Shown here in pieces: positions 5,277 through 8,852 of a stretch of DNA of 8,852 nt. Source of the stretch: an uncultured Alphaproteobacteria bacterium (lineage in GTDB: Bacteria > Pseudomonadota > Alphaproteobacteria > RF32 > CAG-239); NCBI GenBank assembly GCA_900551585.1, contig URWU01000051.1, positions 1-8,852 on the forward strand. Reading direction: 5' to 3'. Position 1 is the first letter of the stretch. Every line of letters begins with the position of its first letter. Below the pieces are notes generated by a model. It did no database searches and was not told the DNA's origin. It saw only the letters and a program-made list of their open reading frames with translations. The translations under genes and the position numbers were made by a program.

Positions 5277-6788
5277 TTAACGGTTGGAGCCGCGTACCGT
5301 ACGGGCAACTCGTGCCGCTATATTAACCGGCGCCTGAACCATTCTCCGGACCAAACCGGGCTTGGCTGCTTCTGCAGTCCGCTTGCCGCCCTGATTGCGG
5401 AGCGGTAAGACAATCGGAGTGACTTTAGTATAATCATCATGCAAATCAGAAACCAAAGTGGTACGTTCGGGATTAATTGCGCGGCTGTTTAATTCCGGAT
5501 TTAAATTCATAGCACGGCCGATGTGGCTGCTGTAAAACGTGTTACGGAAATCTTTCCAGGCAATGATGCGCTTGTCGGCGCCGGGCTGGTTGATGATACG
5601 GCTGACCGTGGCGCTCATAACCTTGATGTTGCCTTCCATGGTTTTGCGCCCTACCCCGTTATATTTTTCATTAGGACGAGCAGCAAAATGAGAAAATATT
5701 TTTTGAAAACCGCCGCGAATTTGTTCGCTGACCAAGCCAAAACGCATGGCTTCATAAACATTGTCATAGGCCTTTTTAATCGAAGTCACAATACTTCTGC
5801 TGAAGCTTTTGAGTTTTGACGGCTGCTGTTTTAAGAAAGCAAACAAAGAGATTTCTTTTTGTTCTTTGGCCGGGTTGGTATCATGAATCTGTGCGGCAAT
5901 TTTATTGGCAAAGAAACCTTTTTCGCCGGTTTTACTAACCATAAAGCCCAAGTCGGGCGCTTTGGCCAGTTGGCGCAAAATTTTGAAAGACTGCGGATAA
6001 GACGGTGCCAGCTTTTTGTTTAAGTGACGAAAACTGTCAATCAACTGTTTGGAGCCGGTGTTTTCCTGAACCAAAGCGGCGGAAGATCCGGCACGGTTAA
6101 TCTCGGCAAAAGCCGTACCGATGATATTGGTGTTGCTCAGTTTGAAGCGGACATTGCTCTGCGGGTTAATCATCGCGGCAAAGCGCTGCTCGGCAACTTC
6201 GGCAATCTTGTCTTTTTCGGCTGTAGTCATCGGTGCCGGATTTTCAGATTTTGCATTTTCCAAAATCTGGTTAGAAACCAGAACAAAGGCATTTTCTTCA
6301 ATCGCCATCAAAACGGCATGGATATAACTTTTTTTCTGCTCTTCGGGTTTCGATTTGGCAAAGTTTTTATCAAGAAACAGGTCTTTTTTGGCCGTTGTTT
6401 TGGCCAATTCAACAGCTTGAGGAAATAAAGCTTCAGCCTTGACGGGTTCATCACCGGGTTTGTTTTCGATTTCTACCCGGCTGAAAAAGTTGAAAATCGG
6501 CAGAACTTCGGCATAAACGGGCTGGCCGCTGTTATCAAGCGCAAACAAATTAAAATCTTTTTCCAGATTTTTGACCAGCAGAGCATTATTTTCAATGATA
6601 TGGTGCATTTCCAGCGAAGCCTGCGGCAGCGCACGGCCGACCGGACTGTTTTGCAGAGTCATCAGAGCCTGAACGGCGCGGGCATCGGAAGAGGAAGACA
6701 AAACCTGAACAATTTCCCAGATATCTTCAAGGTCAATCTCTTCATAACGGCCGCTTTCAATTAACTCTAAGGCTTTTTTAATATCCAT
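5277..6788 (-). CDS. 503-residue cysteine-free soluble protein, unknown function
   Basis: I start this at ATG 6788, where TTTGGAG sits 9 nt upstream; an in-frame TTG at 6803 would add five residues but overlaps that SD sequence. The 503-aa product has no signal peptide or membrane helix, and no cysteine at all. It is mostly predicted helix, rich in Ala, Lys, Asn and Glu. The N-terminal 30 residues are acidic (LELIESGRYEEIDLEDIWEI), while the last 130 or so are basic and end in VARTVRGSNR. The mid-region (SFSRSIVTSIKKAYDNVYEAMRF) resembles a helical bundle. I recognise no domain. It might be a structural or chaperone-like protein or a non-classically exported effector; the missing cysteines and basic tail allow these but do not show them. 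It is transcribed alone from a good sigma70 promoter. Confidence 0.85.
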   Translation of the reverse strand: MDIKKALELIESGRYEEIDLEDIWEIVQVLSSSSDARAVQALMTLQNSPVGRALPQASLEMHHIIENNALLVKNLEKDFNLFALDNSGQPVYAEVLPIFNFFSRVEIENKPGDEPVKAEALFPQAVELAKTTAKKDLFLDKNFAKSKPEEQKKSYIHAVLMAIEENAFVLVSNQILENAKSENPAPMTTAEKDKIAEVAEQRFAAMINPQSNVRFKLSNTNIIGTAFAEINRAGSSAALVQENTGSKQLIDSFRHLNKKLAPSYPQSFKILRQLAKAPDLGFMVSKTGEKGFFANKIAAQIHDTNPAKEQKEISLFAFLKQQPSKLKSFSRSIVTSIKKAYDNVYEAMRFGLVSEQIRGGFQKIFSHFAARPNEKYNGVGRKTMEGNIKVMSATVSRIINQPGADKRIIAWKDFRNTFYSSHIGRAMNLNPELNSRAINPERTTLVSDLHDDYTKVTPIVLPLRNQGGKRTAEAAKPGLVRRMVQAPVNIAARVARTVRGSNR

Positions 6789-6818
6789 CTCAAAACACTC
6801 CAAAGTTCATTTTAGTTT

Positions 6819-6831
6819 GGGTATAATACCC
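6819..6831. promoter_or_regulatory. 13-bp palindrome over the -10 (candidate operator)
   Basis: GGGTATAATACCC is a perfect inverted repeat with one central base, and it contains the -10 hexamer of the 503-aa gene promoter. A protein bound here would block polymerase. Confidence 0.4.
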
Positions 6832-6851
6832 TATTTTTGAGGATAAATCAA
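6823..6851 (-). promoter_or_regulatory. Sigma70 promoter of the 503-aa gene
   Basis: On the minus strand TTGATT (6846-6851) and TATTAT (6823-6828) are spaced by exactly 17 nt, about 30 nt before the ATG. It is among the best canonical promoters in the window. Confidence 0.7.
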
Positions 6852-6886
6852 CACTATTTTGTCAATTTTTTCGAAAAAAGAATAAA

Positions 6887-6918
6887 AAATATCCCTTACG
6901 CAAGAATAAGGGATATTT
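6887..6918 (-). terminator. Terminator of cspA
   Basis: AAATATCCCTTA (6887-6898) pairs perfectly with TAAGGGATATTT (6907-6918) over an 8-nt loop. On the minus strand the right-hand arm ends in a run of T. It lies 29 nt after the cspA stop. Confidence 0.9.
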
Positions 6919-6946
6919 CTTTACTCGAAAGTAATCTGGTATAAAA

Positions 6947-7150
6947 CTAAGCCAGTTTCAAATTGCCGGCTACGGTTTTGCCTCTTTCGGTCAAAAGATC
7001 ATAAGAAATCTTTGCACCTTCGTCCAAGCTTCTCAAACCAGCTTTTTGAACGGCTGAAATGTGAACAAATACGTCAGCGCCGCCTTCGTCGGGAGTAATG
7101 AAGCCAAAACCTTTTTTGTTGTTAAACCATTTTACTGTTCCTGTTGCCAT
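6947..7150 (-). CDS. cspA: Cold-shock domain protein (CspA family)
   Basis: The product is 67 aa, the standard length. It is a single OB-fold that binds single-stranded RNA and DNA and acts as an RNA chaperone in the cytoplasm. RNP1 is seen as KGFGFI and RNP2 as VFVHIS, after the typical MATGTVKWFNNKKG start. The frame stays open 13 codons further upstream, but AAGGA at about 7 nt before ATG 7150 and the family's usual N-terminus fix this start. The core ADVFVHISAVQKAGL is of the type common in Alphaproteobacteria. The gene is monocistronic with its own terminator. Its 5' region holds a 14-bp inverted repeat just before the SD sequence. Whether it is cold-induced cannot be told from the coding sequence; many paralogues are constitutive. 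Confidence 0.96.
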   Translation of the reverse strand: MATGTVKWFNNKKGFGFITPDEGGADVFVHISAVQKAGLRSLDEGAKISYDLLTERGKTVAGNLKLA

Positions 7151-7166
7151 AACTTTTATCCTTCGT

Positions 7167-7180
7167 ATTAACAGGTTAAT
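7167..7180. promoter_or_regulatory. Inverted repeat before cspA
   Basis: ATTAAC-AG-GTTAAT is a perfect 14-bp inverted repeat ending 16 bp before the cspA ATG, next to its SD sequence. In DNA it could be an operator. In RNA the 2-nt spacing leaves at most a four-pair hairpin, so an operator is more likely. A weak promoter (TTTAAC at 7210-7215, TATATT at 7188-7193 on the minus strand, spacer 16) would place it in the early transcript. Confidence 0.35.
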
Positions 7181-7341
7181 CCATTTCAATATAACTACTG
7201 TGATGGGGTGTTAAACTGCTTGGCCAAGACAAAAGTTGTTATGGAATCAACAAGTACGATTTAATCTTATTACCACCGCAATGAGTTATGATTTGACTCT
7301 AATATAACTAAATTAATTTGCAAGAGATTTTTTTTGAAAAT

Positions 7342-7382
7342 TATTGCCTCAGGCGCCTAAAAACCCTTGTTTTCAGGCAATT
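7342..7382. other. Interrupted inverted repeat in the cspA/7446 divergent region
   Basis: ATTGCCT near 7343-7349 is repeated inverted as AGGCAAT at 7375-7381, flanking the 8-bp palindrome AGGCGCCT (7351-7358) and the -35 of the 7446 gene. The 295-bp divergent region holds no gene I can support; besides this it has the two promoters and the inverted repeat near cspA. Confidence 0.4.
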
Positions 7383-7394
7383 GATTATTATATC
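7367..7394 (+). promoter_or_regulatory. Sigma70-like promoter of the 7446 gene
   Basis: TTGTTT (7367-7372) and TATATC (7389-7394) are separated by 16 nt, giving a leader of about 45 nt. Confidence 0.5.
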
Positions 7395-7445
7395 TGCCGA
7401 AGACTACCGTTTTATATTTTCAACAAAAATTGAAAGGATTCCGAT

Positions 7446-7937
7446 ATGAAAAAACTGCTTTTCGCTTTGTCTCTGGCTCTGCCTCTGACCCTGATGGGAA
7501 ACGCCTATGCCCAGCGTGCCAACCACACAAAAAAAGACGTGCCGACCAAGATTGAAGAAACTTATAATGAAGCCGTTCAAAGCACCAAAGAAACTTATCA
7601 TGACATGAAAGACAAAGTTAATCATCAGATGGACAAGATGAAACACAAAAAGTCCTGCATGGAAAAGATGAAACACGAGCAAGACGAAATCAATGAAGAC
7701 TACAACAAAGCCCTCAAAAAAATCAACAAATCTACTTTTAATGCCGATCAGAAGAAAATGCTGACCTCTCAGGCCGCAGAAAACCGCGACTTGGCTGTTA
7801 AACAGCTCAAAGAACGTACAGATTTGATGAAAAAACACCGCGACGCCCGCATGAACAGCGACGGCTTCAAAGCTGCCGTCAAAGCCGAGCATGCCAACAA
7901 AAAAGCCGTTAAAGAAGTCAGAGAAATTTTAGATTAG
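7446..7937 (+). CDS. Exported Lys/Met/His-rich helical protein, unknown function
   Basis: The product is 163 aa. A signal peptide is clear: MKKLLFALSLALPLTL followed by a short polar c-region ending NAYA, with cleavage after A22. The mature protein of about 141 residues is highly charged, Lys-rich and almost free of turn formers after residue 35, so it should be one or a few long helices, possibly coiled coil. Residues 52-77 are dense in possible metal ligands (H52, M54, H60, M62, M65, H67, C71, M72, M75, H77), and the motif M-[DE]-K-M-K-H occurs twice, ten residues apart (62-67 and 72-77). AAAGGA precedes the ATG. The gene has its own promoter and terminator. It could be a periplasmic stress or metal-binding protein with a CpxP/Spy-like style of build; no such family motif was recognised, so this is only a suggestion. 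Confidence 0.85.
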   Translation: MKKLLFALSLALPLTLMGNAYAQRANHTKKDVPTKIEETYNEAVQSTKETYHDMKDKVNHQMDKMKHKKSCMEKMKHEQDEINEDYNKALKKINKSTFNADQKKMLTSQAAENRDLAVKQLKERTDLMKKHRDARMNSDGFKAAVKAEHANKKAVKEVREILD

Positions 7938-7952
7938 AGTGGTTTTAAAATG

Positions 7953-7990
7953 CAACAACGCCTTGAAGATAGTCCTTCAGGGCGTTGTTT
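7953..7990. terminator. Terminator after the 7446 gene, possibly bidirectional
   Basis: AACAACGCC (7954-7962) pairs with GGCGTTGTT (7981-7989), with an imperfect inner helix CTTGAAG/CTTCAG. T-rich sequence follows on the plus strand. The minus-strand 212-aa gene converges on it, with a weaker T run. Confidence 0.85.
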
Positions 7991-8008
7991 TGTTTCTTTT
8001 TTCAGCTG

Positions 8009-8647
8009 TTAAGCCGCTCCGATAAGCATGCGATATTTGACCAAATCAAACTTAATCCCGTCAAGCTTTTCAAAAATACCGCCCGTGCAGCTGGCATATA
8101 GATAATAACTGTCATTGTTCAGCAAATTTTTATCTCTAAACATTCCAAAAGACAGGTCATCTAAAAGTACGGCCAACTGCTCTAAACCCTGCGGGCAATA
8201 TTTTTCGGCAAATTCCAGACTCATTGTGACATTAAACTCGGTGTCAGTCTTGTCTTCTTTCTTGATTGTCTTGCTCATTTGCCAAGCAGCATTTAACAGA
8301 TGGACAATCGGGCCGGCAGGAAAATCTTCATTATCCGGATTTTGTGTCTTTATTATTGCAGTAATATGGCGCAGCATCGGCGGCAAAGAAGCATAAACAG
8401 CAGCTTCTTCAAAGTTCTTAAACGGATAGTCCGGGTCTCGAACCAATCTTATATTATCGATAAAACAAACTTTGAACCGGCGTCCATCTGACGTATTTTC
8501 AATCAGATAGCGGATTTCTGAGGTAACAAGAGGTTTGTGTCCTTCGAGTTCTGCCTTGCTGACAAAAAATTTTTCAAAATTTGATAATGTTAACACATAG
8601 CCTTTCAGAGCTTTCTCTTCAGCAACTTCTTTAATAATCGTTTTCAT
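8009..8647 (-). CDS. 212-residue protein, unknown function
   Basis: The product is 212 aa with no signal peptide or membrane helix, so probably cytoplasmic. It begins MKTIIKEVAEEKALKGYVLT. A beta-rich first third (TSEIRYLIENTSDGRRFKVCFIDNIRLV) is followed by a largely helical part with the conserved-looking stretch FPAGPIVHLLNAAWQM and a C-terminal region with two cysteines (YCPQG, ASCTGG). No known domain or catalytic motif is recognised. The ATG at 8647 has no SD sequence; upstream is AAATTTTAAATTTTAGAAATT. A possible promoter lies 28-56 nt upstream. It is a single-gene unit between the terminators at 7953 and 8707. Confidence 0.82.
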   Translation of the reverse strand: MKTIIKEVAEEKALKGYVLTLSNFEKFFVSKAELEGHKPLVTSEIRYLIENTSDGRRFKVCFIDNIRLVRDPDYPFKNFEEAAVYASLPPMLRHITAIIKTQNPDNEDFPAGPIVHLLNAAWQMSKTIKKEDKTDTEFNVTMSLEFAEKYCPQGLEQLAVLLDDLSFGMFRDKNLLNNDSYYLYASCTGGIFEKLDGIKFDLVKYRMLIGAA

Positions 8648-8674
8648 AATTTCTAAAATTTAAAATTTGAAAAC

Positions 8675-8703
8675 AAATTACCATAATTTAGACAAAAAGA
8701 CAA
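8675..8703 (-). promoter_or_regulatory. Candidate promoter of the 212-aa gene
   Basis: On the minus strand TTGTCT (8698-8703) and TAATTT (8675-8680) are spaced by 17 nt. The TTTTTGTCTA element (8689-8698) overlaps this spacer. The -10 is poor. Confidence 0.35.
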
Positions 8704-8706
8704 TAT

Positions 8707-8740
8707 AAAAAAAGCCATTCCGGAAAGGAACGGCTTTTTT
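8707..8740. terminator. Bidirectional terminator near the right end
   Basis: AAAAAAGCC-A-TTCC pairs with GGAA-C-GGCTTTTTT with one mismatch and a short GGAAA-type loop. On the minus strand it would end a gene entering from the right edge. Confidence 0.88.
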
Positions 8741-8767
8741 GTGTGTTTTTCAAGCGGAAAATTAAGC

Positions 8768-8803
8768 TTACAGCAATCTGTAATAGCGTGAGAGGTTACA
8801 TTC
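8768..8803 (-). CDS. Possible C-terminal end of a gene cut by the contig end
   Basis: On the minus strand one frame reads ECNLSRYYRLL then TAA (8768-8770), about 28 nt before the terminator at 8707-8740. The presence of a terminator in the right place suggests this is the tail of a real gene, but eleven codons are too few to identify it, and the other frames cannot be excluded. Confidence 0.35.
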   Translation of the reverse strand, partial: ECNLSRYYRLL

Positions 8804-8852
8804 CTGTCTCTTATACACATCTCCGAGCCCACGAGACGGAGCTACATCTCGT
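8804..8852. other. Residual Nextera (Tn5) i7 adapter
   Basis: This is the reverse complement of the left-end adapter: the mosaic end at 8804-8822, then CCGAGCCCACGAGAC, the 8-base index GGAGCTAC and ATCTCGT of the P7 primer. It is not genomic. Genomic sequence ends at 8803. Confidence 0.98.

Noticed and set aside
7219..7228. CTTGGCCAAG palindrome upstream of cspA
   Set aside because: A lone 10-bp palindrome with no second copy and no clear relation to a promoter; likely chance.
7151..7445. Long structured cold-shock leader (thermosensor) for cspA
   Set aside because: No promoter far enough upstream could be supported; the only candidate -10 gives a short leader of about 30 nt.
1..8852. Terminal inverted repeats, suggesting a complete transposon or linear plasmid
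   Set aside because: They are the synthetic Nextera adapter including the index and P7 primer bases, and there is no transposase or replication gene inside.

Overview
The window is one assembled contig of about 8.75 kb of bacterial DNA. It is flanked at both ends by leftover Nextera/Tn5 library adapter (1-47 and 8804-8852), so the genes touching the ends are cut and the adapter bases are not biology. The DNA is AT-rich, with compact genes and many strong intrinsic terminators. The clearest hint to the host is the cold-shock protein, whose core ('ADVFVHISAV..AGL') is of the proteobacterial, especially alphaproteobacterial, type. Together with a class A flavodiiron protein, a PerR-type regulator and a rubrerythrin, this suggests an anaerobic or microaerophilic, perhaps gut-associated, alphaproteobacterium. 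That placement is inference; there is no rRNA or other phylogenetic marker.

Left part (48-1973, + strand): a 5'-truncated lipoprotein gene; a two-gene unit made of a 128-aa single-pass membrane protein and a 31-aa membrane peptide; and a 137-aa secreted protein. None has a clear Shine-Dalgarno sequence. The intergenic stretches before the second and third units are diverged copies of one module: terminator hairpin, a TTTTTGTCTA element, an extended -10 promoter and a hairpin leader. The terminator of one copy is the exact reverse complement of the other in its core, so its loop is flipped.

Centre (1988-4351): the recognisable functional block, an oxygen and peroxide defence locus. The flavodiiron gene (minus) diverges from a perR-like gene and a rubrerythrin gene (plus). 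The two promoters lie back to back and share a TTGACAA core, with a 16-bp perfect palindrome between the -35 and -10 of the perR promoter. A PerR repressor controlling itself, rubrerythrin and the O2-reducing flavodiiron protein is the simplest reading.

Right part (4352-8803): a five-helix membrane protein; a 503-aa cysteine-free orphan protein behind a good sigma70 promoter whose -10 lies inside a 13-bp palindrome; cspA; a small exported Lys/Met/His-rich helical protein; a 212-aa orphan protein; and, at the right edge, what may be the last codons of another minus-strand gene. Each has its own terminator, and most appear to be single-gene units.

The less familiar material is the duplicated promoter/leader module with its small membrane and secreted proteins, the recurring TTTTTGTCTA element, and the orphan proteins. 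No tRNA, rRNA, CRISPR array or genuine mobile element was seen. No gene-free stretch exceeds 300 bases.
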